A DNA stretch of 9,458 bases, from assembly GCA_035649395.1 (NCBI GenBank), contig DASRJR010000134.1:1-9458 (forward strand), written 5' to 3'. The notes under the pieces were generated by a model that saw only the letters and a list, made by a program, of their open reading frames with translations, did not search any database and was not told the DNA's origin. The position numbers and the translations under genes are program-made. Position 1 is the stretch's first letter. Each line of letters opens with the position of its first letter. Shown piece by piece: positions 1 to 6,071 of this stretch. The DNA is from Gp6-AA40 sp035649395. GTDB taxonomy: Bacteria; Acidobacteriota; Vicinamibacteria; Vicinamibacterales; UBA2999.

Positions 1-21
1 GTGAGTTGGAGTGGATTGATA

Positions 22-97
22 TGGGGTGGGTGACGGGGGTCGAACCCGCGACTTCCTGAGCCACAGTCAGGCGCTCTGCCACTGAGCTACACCCACC
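22..97 (-). tRNA. tRNA-His (anticodon GTG)
   Basis: On the - strand this folds as a full cloverleaf. The 7-bp acceptor stem pairs GTGGGTG (96-90) with CACCCAC (32-26). The anticodon stem CCTGA/TCAGG encloses the loop CTGTGGC, whose anticodon GTG occupies 64-62. The T arm carries the canonical GGTTCGAACCC core. An extra 5' G (position 97) faces C73 (position 25), which is the G-1:C73 pair that identifies histidine tRNAs, and the CCA end is encoded (24-22). It decodes CAC/CAU codons. It is transcribed away from the ABC exporter operon, so the 98-330 gap must hold divergent promoters. A 6-bp inverted repeat (CTTGAA/TTCAAG, 104-117) lies just upstream of its 5' end, and TAAACT (121-116 on the - strand) is a weak candidate -10 box. 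Confidence 0.97.
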
Positions 98-147
98 ATG
101 CGCCTTGAACATTCAAGTTTAACACGGTAGAAGAAGGCGCCTGGACC

Positions 148-317
148 AAGTGGAAGAAGTGGAAAAGTGGAAAAGTGTGAAGAAGTAGAAGTAGCGAATT
201 GGGCAAGTCGAAGAAGTGCGGCCTGGCTTAGCGAGGCAGCCGGGGTGTACTTCGTCGACTTATCAACCTCTCAACTTTCACTTCTTCCACTTTTCCACTT
301 TTCCACTTTTCCACTTT
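148..317. repeat. Imperfect inverted-repeat element built of GTGGAAAA units
   Basis: Left arm 148-218 consists of GTGGAAGAA/GTGGAAAA-type units that degenerate inward. Right arm 248-317 is its approximate reverse complement (CACTTCTTCCACTTTTCCAC repeated). The arms align over roughly 70 nt, and the innermost part is strong: 205-218 (AAGTCGAAGAAGTG) pairs with 248-261 (TACTTCGTCGACTT) at 12 of 14 positions. The 29-nt GC-rich centre (219-247) has weak self-complementarity. The element fills most of the gap between tRNA-His and the exporter operon and ends 13 bp before the exporter start codon, so it would lie in the 5' leader or promoter of that operon. A one-armed relative sits at 6008-6059. 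No transposase is visible; it resembles a non-autonomous or slippage-expanded hairpin repeat. Confidence 0.8.
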
Positions 318-318
318 C

Positions 319-323
319 AAGAG
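319..323 (+). promoter_or_regulatory. Weak ribosome binding site for the first exporter gene
   Basis: AAGAG lies 7 nt before the ATG at 331, immediately inside the end of the inverted-repeat element. It is the only purine-rich match near this start and supports the start choice modestly. Confidence 0.45.
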
Positions 324-330
324 TTCACGC

Positions 331-2127
331 ATGGCTCGCCTGACGGAACGCAACGAATGGAAGTTCTTCGCGGTGCTGCCGCGGGCGGATCGCCTGCTCG
401 CGATCGCGTGGTGGATCGTCGTGTTGATGCGCGGCGTGCTCCCCGCGGCGTTCGCCATCGCGATGGGCGTACTGGTCGGCGCGGTTCAAGAGAGCCAGAG
501 CCTCGTCGTCCCGCTCGCCGTCGTCGGCGTCGTCTTCGTGCTGCTGCAGATCCTGACGCCGATTCACACCGCCATCGGCGCGAACCTGGGCGACCGGACG
601 GCCGCGTGGCTCTACGACCGCCTGACCGAGGCGTGCGTTCGACCCCCCGGCTTGGGACACCTGGAAGATCCCAAGCTCACCGGCGATCTCACTGTCGCCC
701 GCGACTTCGACCTCGGCATGACGGGACCACCGCTCAGTATTTCGGTCGACTTCATCGCTGGCGGCCTCGTCGAGCTGATCGGCGGGCTCGCCTGCACGAT
801 CGTGCTCTTCGGGTTTTCGTGGTGGGCGCCGATTGTGCTCGCCGGCGGATGGATTGCGACGCACTACCTGTTACGCGAGAGCGCGGTCTGGCGCGATCGC
901 AATACCGACGAGGTGCGTGCGGCGCAGCGCGACGCTGACTACGCGTTCAGGCTCGCGGTCGATCCGGCGCCATCGAAAGAGCTGCGCGTGTTCGGCCTGG
1001 CGGGGTGGACGATCGACCGGTTCATCAAGCGACGGACGCTGCTGCACACCCTGCAGTACGAAGCGACGCGTCTGCGCGAGCGGCCGGTGCTCTGGAGCCT
1101 GCTGATCGTGCTTGGCGCGAACGTCGTGGTGTTCTGGGCGCTGGCGAGCGCCACCGCCGACGGCAGTCTCACACTGGCGCGCGCCGTCGTCTTTGCACAG
1201 AGCGCCGTGGGCGTGTCGATGATCGCGTTCGGCGGATTGAATTGGGCGCTGGACGGGTCGGCAGCGCCGGTCACCGCAGTGATGCGCCTCGAATCGGCGA
1301 TGGCACCGGTAGGCGCGCTCAGCCCCGGCGATCGATCGGCCGACAAGATGCCCGCGCGCGAGATTCGGTTCCGTGACGTGAGCTTCGCCTATCCGAACGG
1401 TCCGCCCGTGCTCGACCACCTCGATTTGACGATCCCTGCGGGCAGCTCGCTGGCGATCGTCGGTCAGAACGGCGCCGGAAAGACGACACTGGCCAAGCTG
1501 CTGTGCCGCTTGTACGACCCGCAGGCGGGTGCGATCGACGTCGATGGCGTCAACCTGCGCGATCTCGACATCGAGTCGTGGCGGTCGCGCGTCACCGCGG
1601 TATTTCAGGACTTTACGCGCTACGAGCTCCCGCTGCGCGACAACGTTGCACCTGCCGGTGCACCCGACGACGTCATTCGCCACGCGCTCGCCGAGGCGGG
1701 GGCGGGCAAGCTGGCGCGGCTCGATACGGTGCTCGCCCGCGGCTACGACGATGGCACCGACTTGTCGGGCGGCCAGTGGCAGCGGGTTGCGCTCGCGCGA
1801 GCGCTGTGTGCGGTGGAATGCGGGGCCAAGCTGATCCTGCTCGACGAACCGACCGCACAGCTCGACGTGCGCGGTGAGGGCGAGATCTTCGAGCGCGTCC
1901 TTAGGGCCACGCGGAACTGCACGACCATCCTCATCTCGCACCGCTTCTCGACGGTGCGTCACGCCGATCGCATCTGCGTGCTCGAACACGGCCGCGTCAT
2001 CGAGCTCGGTACACACGACGAGCTGATGGCGAAGGGCGGGCGGTATCGAACGATGTTCGATCTGCAGGCCCAGCGGTTCAGCGCGACCGAAGACGAAGAA
2101 GGAGCCGCGTATGACGTCCTTGGCTGA
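331..2127 (+). CDS. ABC exporter half-transporter, permease + ATPase (subunit 1)
   Basis: This 598-residue protein is a type IV (exporter) ABC half-transporter. It would sit in the inner membrane and use ATP to move a substrate outward as a dimer with the next gene's product. The N-terminal half has about six hydrophobic segments (around residues 22-52, 58-83, two between 140 and 180, then about 253-275 and 280-305). The ATPase half has Walker A GQNGAGKTT (378-386), Q-loop Gln426 in FQDF, a canonical LSGGQ signature (478-482), Walker B LILLDEP with the catalytic Glu (501-507) and the switch His537. Length is normal for the family. No C39 peptidase domain is present, so it is not a self-processing bacteriocin exporter. 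The style of sequence (FQDFTRYELPLRDNV, LSGGQWQR) recalls exporters common in actinobacteria, including some lanthipeptide clusters, but no peptide-modification genes are nearby. Substrate unknown. Confidence 0.93.
   Translation: MARLTERNEWKFFAVLPRADRLLAIAWWIVVLMRGVLPAAFAIAMGVLVGAVQESQSLVVPLAVVGVVFVLLQILTPIHTAIGANLGDRTAAWLYDRLTEACVRPPGLGHLEDPKLTGDLTVARDFDLGMTGPPLSISVDFIAGGLVELIGGLACTIVLFGFSWWAPIVLAGGWIATHYLLRESAVWRDRNTDEVRAAQRDADYAFRLAVDPAPSKELRVFGLAGWTIDRFIKRRTLLHTLQYEATRLRERPVLWSLLIVLGANVVVFWALASATADGSLTLARAVVFAQSAVGVSMIAFGGLNWALDGSAAPVTAVMRLESAMAPVGALSPGDRSADKMPAREIRFRDVSFAYPNGPPVLDHLDLTIPAGSSLAIVGQNGAGKTTLAKLLCRLYDPQAGAIDVDGVNLRDLDIESWRSRVTAVFQDFTRYELPLRDNVAPAGAPDDVIRHALAEAGAGKLARLDTVLARGYDDGTDLSGGQWQRVALARALCAVECGAKLILLDEPTAQLDVRGEGEIFERVLRATRNCTTILISHRFSTVRHADRICVLEHGRVIELGTHDELMAKGGRYRTMFDLQAQRFSATEDEEGAAYDVLG
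2099..2104 (+). promoter_or_regulatory. Shine-Dalgarno AAGGAG for the second exporter gene
   Basis: AAGGAG lies 6 nt before the ATG at 2111 and within the coding region of subunit 1. This fixes the start of subunit 2 inside the upstream gene and implies translational coupling. Confidence 0.8.
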
Positions 2128-3937
2128 CACTGCGGGGAAGGCCATCGACACGCGGTTCGACACGCTGCCGCCGATGCTCTCGTCGATGTGGCGGCTGTGC
2201 AAGCTGGGCTACCGCCACGAGCCGCGGCTGATGCTGGTGGCGTTCCTGCTCTCGCAGCTCTCGGCGCTACCCGACGCGCTGATCGCCGTCTGGCTGATGT
2301 TGCTCGGGAAGGGCGTGCTCGAACGCCGGTCGGGCCTGATCCTCGCCGCCGCCATTGGTCTTGGTGTCTCGGCAACAGCGACGTGGTTCCTCCGCACGGT
2401 GAGCACGCGAGTCCAGCGGCGTTTTCGCGACAAGGTGACGATCGCGCTCGAGTCGCACGTCGCGCAACTGCAGGCGTCGGTTGCCACGATCGCGCACCAC
2501 GAGCGGCCGGATTACCTCGATCGGCTCGCGATGCTGCGCGACCAGGTGTTCGTGCTCGATCACATGTACATGTCGCTGTTCTCCACGCTTGGCTGGGTCC
2601 TGCGCCTCGTGGTGACGGTGGGACTGCTCATGTCGATTCACCCGGGGCTGATACTGCTCGCGGTATGTGCGCTGCCCACCGTCGCGACCTCCCTGTGGCG
2701 TCCCGGCGTGGAACGTGTCGTCATGGAGAAGACGGCGCAGCCGAATCGGCTCGCCCGTCATCTGTTCACGCTCGCCACGACAGCCGGACCGGCCAAGGAA
2801 GTCCGCGTCGCGAGGCTCGGCGGCGCGCTGGTGAACCAGCGACGGCAGGCCTGGGAGTTCGGTCACCGTCCGGTCGCCAGGGTGCGGTGGCGATCGGCGC
2901 TGTGGCACACGCTCGCGTGGGCGTTCTTCGGGCTCGCTTACGTCGGAGCCGTCGTCTTCGTGTCGTCCGTTTTGCGTGCGTCGGCGGGGAGCGTCCTGCT
3001 GGTCCTCGCGGCCGGCGCCAGGCTCTCGGCCTACATCGGCGCGACCGTCAGTGAGATGGGATTCCTTCGCGGCTTCTGGGCCGACGGCTCTCGTCGTCTG
3101 GCGTGGCTCGAGGACTACGCCGCCTCGTTCGTGGCCAGCGCGGATCTCCCGGCGCCGACCGCGATTCGCCGCGGCATCAGGCTCGAACACGTCTCGTTCG
3201 CGTATCCGGGCACGTCGCGTGTGGTGCTCGACGACATCAATCTGTCGCTGCCGCCCCATGCCGTGATCGCGATTGTCGGCGAGAACGGCGCTGGCAAGAC
3301 GACGCTGGTCAAGCTGCTGTCGAAGATGTACGAGCCGACGTCGGGGGCGATCTTCGTCGACGATGTCCCGCTCGCTCGTGTGCGCGCCGATCACTGGCGC
3401 GAGCGTGTCGCCGGCGCGTTTCAGGACTTCTTCAGATTCGAGTTTCTCGCTCGCCAGACCGTCGGTCTGGGTGACGTGCCTCGTGTCGACGACGAGCCGG
3501 CGGTGGTGACGGCGATCGGCCGCGCGGGAGCCGACGACGTGGTCACGAAACTGACGGCGGGGCTGCACACGCAGCTCGGTCCGACATGGCCCGGCGGCGT
3601 CGACGTGTCGTTCGGCCAGTGGCAGAAGCTCGCACTCGCACGCGGATTCATGCGCGATCGGCCACTGCTCCTCGTCCTCGACGAGCCGACCGCGGCGCTC
3701 GATGCGGAAACCGAACACGCCCTGTTCGAACGCTACGCCACCGCCGCGCATGCGGCTGGGGGTGACGGGCGAATCACCATCCTGGTCTCACACCGCTTCT
3801 CGACCGTCCGCATGGCCGACCTGATCGTCGTCATGGACGGCACGCACGTCGTCGAGATGGGAACGCACGAAGCCCTGATCGCGAGGCGTGGACAGTACTC
3901 GGAGCTGTACGGGATACAGGCCGCTGCGTACAAGTAA
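2111..3937 (+). CDS. ABC exporter half-transporter, permease + ATPase (subunit 2)
   Basis: This 608-residue protein is the partner of the preceding half-transporter and overlaps it by 17 bp, with a good Shine-Dalgarno inside the upstream gene. The N-terminal region is a six-helix type membrane domain (hydrophobic stretches near 38-62, 74-95, 155-190 and 275-310). The ATPase half has Walker A GENGAGKTT (390-398), Q-loop Gln438, Walker B LLLVLDEP with Glu525, and switch His561. Its signature motif is VSFGQ (499-503) rather than LSGGQ: the first Gly is replaced by Phe. In the heterodimer that altered signature faces the ATP site of subunit 1. Both subunits keep the catalytic Glu and switch His, so the asymmetry is mild. 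From memory, SFGQWQK is shared by many related actinobacterial exporters, so this is probably a family trait and not damage. Substrate unknown. Confidence 0.93.
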   Translation: MTSLADTAGKAIDTRFDTLPPMLSSMWRLCKLGYRHEPRLMLVAFLLSQLSALPDALIAVWLMLLGKGVLERRSGLILAAAIGLGVSATATWFLRTVSTRVQRRFRDKVTIALESHVAQLQASVATIAHHERPDYLDRLAMLRDQVFVLDHMYMSLFSTLGWVLRLVVTVGLLMSIHPGLILLAVCALPTVATSLWRPGVERVVMEKTAQPNRLARHLFTLATTAGPAKEVRVARLGGALVNQRRQAWEFGHRPVARVRWRSALWHTLAWAFFGLAYVGAVVFVSSVLRASAGSVLLVLAAGARLSAYIGATVSEMGFLRGFWADGSRRLAWLEDYAASFVASADLPAPTAIRRGIRLEHVSFAYPGTSRVVLDDINLSLPPHAVIAIVGENGAGKTTLVKLLSKMYEPTSGAIFVDDVPLARVRADHWRERVAGAFQDFFRFEFLARQTVGLGDVPRVDDEPAVVTAIGRAGADDVVTKLTAGLHTQLGPTWPGGVDVSFGQWQKLALARGFMRDRPLLLVLDEPTAALDAETEHALFERYATAAHAAGGDGRITILVSHRFSTVRMADLIVVMDGTHVVEMGTHEALIARRGQYSELYGIQAAAYK

Positions 3938-3943
3938 CCTGCC

Positions 3944-4108
3944 GTTCATGGTTCACGGTTCATAGTTCATCGTTCGGGGTTCCAGGTTCATGGTTCTTGG
4001 GTTCATAGTTCGCCTGCGCGTGTCGCGCGGGGGTTCCCGAACCATGAACCGCTGAACTCTTGAACCTAGAACTCGAGAACTGTGAACCCTGAACGATGAA
4101 CAGTGAAC
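3944..4108. repeat. Mirrored heptad array: GTTCATn repeats then GAAC repeats
   Basis: Ten GTTC-headed units begin at 3944, 3951, 3958, 3965, 3972, 3979, 3986, 3993, 4001 and 4008 (7-bp period, one of 8). After a GC-rich spacer, ten GAAC units begin at 4039, 4046, 4054, 4062, 4069, 4077, 4084, 4091, 4098 and 4105 (7 or 8 bp). A further GTTC at 4033 makes the local palindrome GGTTCCCGAACC. The arms are therefore mutually complementary in register and could form a long imperfect hairpin. It starts 6 bp after the exporter stop codon and ends 23 bp before the antitoxin start. It may work as a transcription terminator or mRNA end-protector for the exporter operon; no U-tract is present. It fills the only gap here without genes. 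Confidence 0.85.
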
Positions 4109-4125
4109 GGTGTCAGTGGTAATCT
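4097..4125 (+). promoter_or_regulatory. Candidate promoter of the toxin-antitoxin operon
   Basis: TGAACA (4097-4102) matches the TTGACA -35 consensus at four of six positions. A 17-bp spacer separates it from TAATCT (4120-4125), which matches TATAAT at four of six positions and has TGG just before it. The expected transcription start coincides with or nearly touches the ATG at 4132, so the message may be leaderless, consistent with the lack of any Shine-Dalgarno sequence. The -35 box lies in the last GAAC units of the repeat array. Assigned by eye only. Confidence 0.35.
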
Positions 4126-4131
4126 CATGGT

Positions 4132-4386
4132 ATGCGAACTACCATCGACAAGGCAGGTCGGGTGGTGATTCCGGCCGCGATTCGCGAGCGGGCAGGGCTG
4201 ACCGCGGGGGCCGAGTTGGAAATCATTGAGGACGACCTCGGTGTCCGGCTCGAGCGCGTGGCGGCGGGCCCTCGGTTGGTGCGTGTCGGGCGGCGCCTGG
4301 TAGCGCGACCGACCGTCGCACCCGAGTCGCGACCTGCGCTCGACGTAGCGGCCCTCATCGAAGAGGAACGCAGCCGGTGGCCGTAG
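4132..4386 (+). CDS. AbrB/MazE-fold antitoxin (VapB type)
   Basis: This 84-residue protein begins with the classic swapped-hairpin AbrB motif: MRTTIDKAGRVVIPAAIR (residues 1-18), then a Gly/Ala-rich turn and an acidic strand (LEIIEDDLGVRLERV). This half should dimerise and bind operator DNA. The C-terminal tail (about 70-84, DVAALIEEERSRWP) is helical and acidic, as expected for the segment that wraps and blocks a PIN toxin. The stop codon lies 10 bp inside the next gene, the usual antitoxin-toxin coupling. No Shine-Dalgarno precedes the ATG. As in other vapBC operons, autorepression by the complex is expected but not shown here. The identification is firm at family level; the exact VapB subclass is not. 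Confidence 0.9.
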   Translation: MRTTIDKAGRVVIPAAIRERAGLTAGAELEIIEDDLGVRLERVAAGPRLVRVGRRLVARPTVAPESRPALDVAALIEEERSRWP

Positions 4387-4850
4387 GGGCGTTTCTCGAT
4401 ACGAGCGTTCTGCTCGCGGGGTTGATTGATTTCGGACCGCAGAGCGCGCCGGCGCAGACGCTGATGCACGCGATCGCCGAGAAGCGCGTGTCGTCGGCGG
4501 CGACCGCGTGGCCTTGCTGCCTCGAGTTCTTCTCGGTCGCGACGCGGCTACCGCCGGAGTTTCGCGTCGCTCCTGTCGATGCCGTGCGGTTGGTCGAAGA
4601 GGAAGTATTCGGACGCATGGCGGTCCACGAACTGCCGCCTGCGGATCGCATCGCCATGCTGCAGACCGCGTCGCGAGATGCGATCGCGGGGGGCCGCATC
4701 TACGACACGCACATTGCCGAGATCGCGCGCGCTGCGGGCGCTGCCGTTGTGGTGACCGACAATCGCCGGCATTTTCTCTCGGCGCTCCGCTACGACATGC
4801 GCGTCGAGACACCTGCCGAGTTCCTCGCCGCACTCAAGACGCGGCGGTAG
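4377..4850 (+). CDS. PIN-domain toxin (VapC-like ribonuclease)
   Basis: This 157-residue protein has the PIN-domain layout. The N-terminal strand FLDTSVLLAG carries the first acidic residue Asp8; Glu50 lies in the helix CLEFFSVATR; Asp110 is in YDTHIAEIAR; Asp128 is in VVVTDNRRHF. This acidic set binds the metal used for RNA cleavage. Related VapC toxins cut tRNA or rRNA and stop translation; the target here cannot be read from sequence. The GTG start at 4377 overlaps the antitoxin gene by 10 bp and gives a protein that begins right at the first PIN strand, with no upstream alternative needed. All key residues are present, so the toxin looks intact. Confidence 0.9.
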   Translation: MAVGAFLDTSVLLAGLIDFGPQSAPAQTLMHAIAEKRVSSAATAWPCCLEFFSVATRLPPEFRVAPVDAVRLVEEEVFGRMAVHELPPADRIAMLQTASRDAIAGGRIYDTHIAEIARAAGAAVVVTDNRRHFLSALRYDMRVETPAEFLAALKTRR

Positions 4851-4860
4851 CACATCGACT

Positions 4861-5367
4861 GTGACGCCGCGCCGCGTCCTCGTCAACGACAAGATGCAGC
4901 AGGGCTACGTCTACGTCTGCATTGAGCCGGCCGGGCGGAACTTCGATCCGAGGTTTGCGCCGGAGCTGACGCCGAAGCAGATGCTGGAGCTCGGCGTGTT
5001 TGGCGGCAAGTACATGACCGATTGCCGCAAGGAATTTCCCGCCAGCTGGTTCACGCGCGCGAAGCTGTGTGCCGAGCGGCACGACCCGCGTCTCAACTAC
5101 TTCGGCGTCAACGCATCACAGACGCTCGGGGAGTGGTGGCGGAAGGGGTGGATCCATCCCCAGGATCCGCGGGGCTGGTTTCAGTGGTACTGCAGGTACT
5201 ACATGGGTCGTCGCACCAAGGATGACGCGAGGCAGATCCGCCGCTGGCGCGCCATCGCGCGGCACCTCGCGCAGATCAGGAACAACTGCGAGCCGGGCGA
5301 CCTCGACTGCCGGCGACGCCAGCGTCAGGCGGTCCTGCACTGGGCTTACGATAGCCGCAACCTGTGA
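4861..5367 (+). CDS. Conserved protein of unknown function (GVFGGKY / DPRGWFQWYCRYY family)
   Basis: This 168-residue protein has no predicted signal or membrane segment and is rich in Trp, Tyr, Arg and Cys. Conspicuous blocks are GVFGGKY (45-51), an acidic/aromatic stretch ending KEFPASWF (57-64), DPRGWFQWYCRYYMGRR (102-118), DARQIRRW (122-129) and RQRQAVLHWAYD (153-164). From memory, the same blocks occur in uncharacterised proteins of many bacteria and also in fungi, where forms like DPxGWFQWYCRFYxGRR and a terminal RQxLLHWGYE are seen; I cannot verify this here. The strong Arg/aromatic composition would suit nucleic-acid binding, but this is a guess. It starts with GTG 10 bp after the toxin stop codon, so it is probably co-transcribed with the toxin-antitoxin pair. 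There is no clear Shine-Dalgarno; an internal ATG at residue 12 is a weaker alternative. Confidence 0.85.
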   Translation: MTPRRVLVNDKMQQGYVYVCIEPAGRNFDPRFAPELTPKQMLELGVFGGKYMTDCRKEFPASWFTRAKLCAERHDPRLNYFGVNASQTLGEWWRKGWIHPQDPRGWFQWYCRYYMGRRTKDDARQIRRWRAIARHLAQIRNNCEPGDLDCRRRQRQAVLHWAYDSRNL

Positions 5368-5386
5368 ACGCTGCCGAACTCTGAAC
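5366..5386. repeat. Short GAAC-repeat remnant over a stop codon
   Basis: GAAC recurs at 5366, 5376 and 5383, and the segment GAACTCTGAAC resembles units of the 3944-4108 array. The first copy overlaps the TGA stop of the preceding gene. Too short to be sure that it is more than chance. Confidence 0.35.
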
Positions 5387-5398
5387 TGTCCCAGGCTG

Positions 5399-5426
5399 CC
5401 AACCGCCCGCTACCCAAGCCGTCTAA
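5399..5426 (+). promoter_or_regulatory. Candidate ECF-type promoter upstream of the sigma gene
   Basis: CCAACC (5399-5404, with the AAC core typical of ECF -35 boxes) is followed after 15 bp by CGTCTAA (5420-5426), which resembles ECF -10 boxes. If used, transcription would start about 5431-5433, only a few bases before the ATG at 5437, where no Shine-Dalgarno is visible. Such a site would allow the sigma factor to activate its own operon. By eye only. Confidence 0.4.
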
Positions 5427-5436
5427 CCCCCTAGGC

Positions 5437-6003
5437 ATGCATCAAAGCGACCGGGCGGCCGTCGCCCGAGCGAGAGACGGCGACATCGAGGCCTTTCGGT
5501 CGCTGGTCGAGGAGCACAGCTCCTATCTGTTCGGCGTCGTCTACCGGTTGACGCGCAACCCGGAGGACGCCCGAGACGTGGTGCAGGACACCTGGTTGAA
5601 GGCGCACGCGCAGCTCGGTCGCTTCGAGGCGCGCGCCGAGGTGCGCACCTGGCTCACGCGCATTGCGATCAACTGCGCCATCGACCACCTGCGTAAGACC
5701 GGGCGGCGCGATGCCGTCCAGAGCGTCGACTTCGACGTCGCGCCGATCGCCACGCAGGTGCGGACGACAGAACCGGCGCCCGATCGGCACGTGCTTGCCG
5801 GCGAGATTCACGCGCGCGTCGCGCAGACGATGTCGCGCCTGACCGAAGTGGAGCGTGCGGCGTTCACGCTGCGCCACATCGAAGGGATGTCGATCGAGGA
5901 GATCGGATCGGTGCTCGGGCTGAAGAGCAACGCAACCAAGCACAGCATCTTTCGCGCCGTGCGCAAGATGCGCGCCGCGCTGGCGCCGTTCGTCGAGGCG
6001 TAG
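5437..6003 (+). CDS. ECF-family RNA polymerase sigma factor (sigma-70 group 4)
   Basis: This 188-residue protein has only the two core ECF domains. Sigma-2 spans about residues 20-90, with the DNA-melting/-10 recognition stretch NPEDARDVVQDTWLKAH and the downstream RTWLTRIAINCAIDHLRK. Sigma-4 spans about 133-183, with LTEVERAAFTLRHIEGMSIEEIGSVLG followed by a recognition-helix-like KSNATKHSIFRAVRKMR. The linker (about 92-132) is short. It directs RNA polymerase to a small regulon, usually under control of a partner anti-sigma; here the next gene encodes that partner. The ATG at 5437 is the natural start since homologues begin near RARDGDIEAFRSLVEEH. A candidate self-activated promoter lies upstream. 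The specific ECF subgroup is not assignable by eye. Confidence 0.93.
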   Translation: MHQSDRAAVARARDGDIEAFRSLVEEHSSYLFGVVYRLTRNPEDARDVVQDTWLKAHAQLGRFEARAEVRTWLTRIAINCAIDHLRKTGRRDAVQSVDFDVAPIATQVRTTEPAPDRHVLAGEIHARVAQTMSRLTEVERAAFTLRHIEGMSIEEIGSVLGLKSNATKHSIFRAVRKMRAALAPFVEA

Positions 6004-6007
6004 TCGG

Positions 6008-6059
6008 AAGAAAGTGGAAAAGTGGAATAGTGGAAAAAGTGGAAGAAGTGGACGAAGTG
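6008..6059 (+). repeat. One-armed GTGGAAAA repeat between sigma and anti-sigma genes
   Basis: Tandem units of the form GTGGAAAA/GTGGAAGAA (period 8-10) begin a few bases after the sigma stop codon. The sequence is the same family as the left arm of the 148-317 element, in the same orientation and without a facing inverted arm. Its frame is open into the anti-sigma gene and would encode VEKVEEVDEVK if translation began at the GTG at 6030. Confidence 0.8.
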
Positions 6060-6064
6060 AAGGG
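6059..6064 (+). promoter_or_regulatory. Shine-Dalgarno GAAGGG that favours the GTG start at 6072
   Basis: GAAGGG (6059-6064) lies 7 nt before the GTG at 6072. The more upstream GTG codons at 6030, 6039, 6045 and 6054 are inside the repeat and lack well-spaced sites, so 6072 is preferred. Confidence 0.55.
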
Positions 6065-6071
6065 CCCGCAC

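Noticed and set aside
22..97. tRNA-His as an integration site for a genomic island
   Set aside because: No integrase gene and no duplicated tRNA 3' segment are visible; the tRNA 3' side faces out of the window.
216..938. 240-codon + strand frame overlapping the exporter start
   Set aside because: It begins inside the inverted-repeat element and continues as an Arg-rich frame shadow of the exporter gene.
871..2202. 443-codon open frame on the - strand opposite the first exporter gene
   Set aside because: Antisense shadow without domain or ribosome site, opposite intact Walker and signature motifs.
2267..3751. 494-codon open frame on the - strand opposite the second exporter gene
   Set aside because: It is antisense to a clear ABC gene, has an Arg/Glu/His-rich shadow composition and no recognisable domain; long antisense frames are expected in DNA this GC-rich.
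331..3937. Lanthipeptide or bacteriocin export cluster
   Set aside because: The exporter resembles ones found in such clusters, but no precursor peptide, modification enzyme or C39 peptidase domain was found around it.
3944..4108. CRISPR array or plasmid-type iterons
   Set aside because: Units are only 7-8 bp with no spacers of CRISPR size, no cas genes, and no replication initiator gene nearby; the mirrored layout fits a hairpin repeat better.
6030..6071. GTG at 6030 as the anti-sigma start
   Set aside because: It would translate repeat DNA into a tail not typical of the family and lacks a well-spaced ribosome site; GTG 6072 has GAAGGG 7 nt upstream. Kept only as an alternative.
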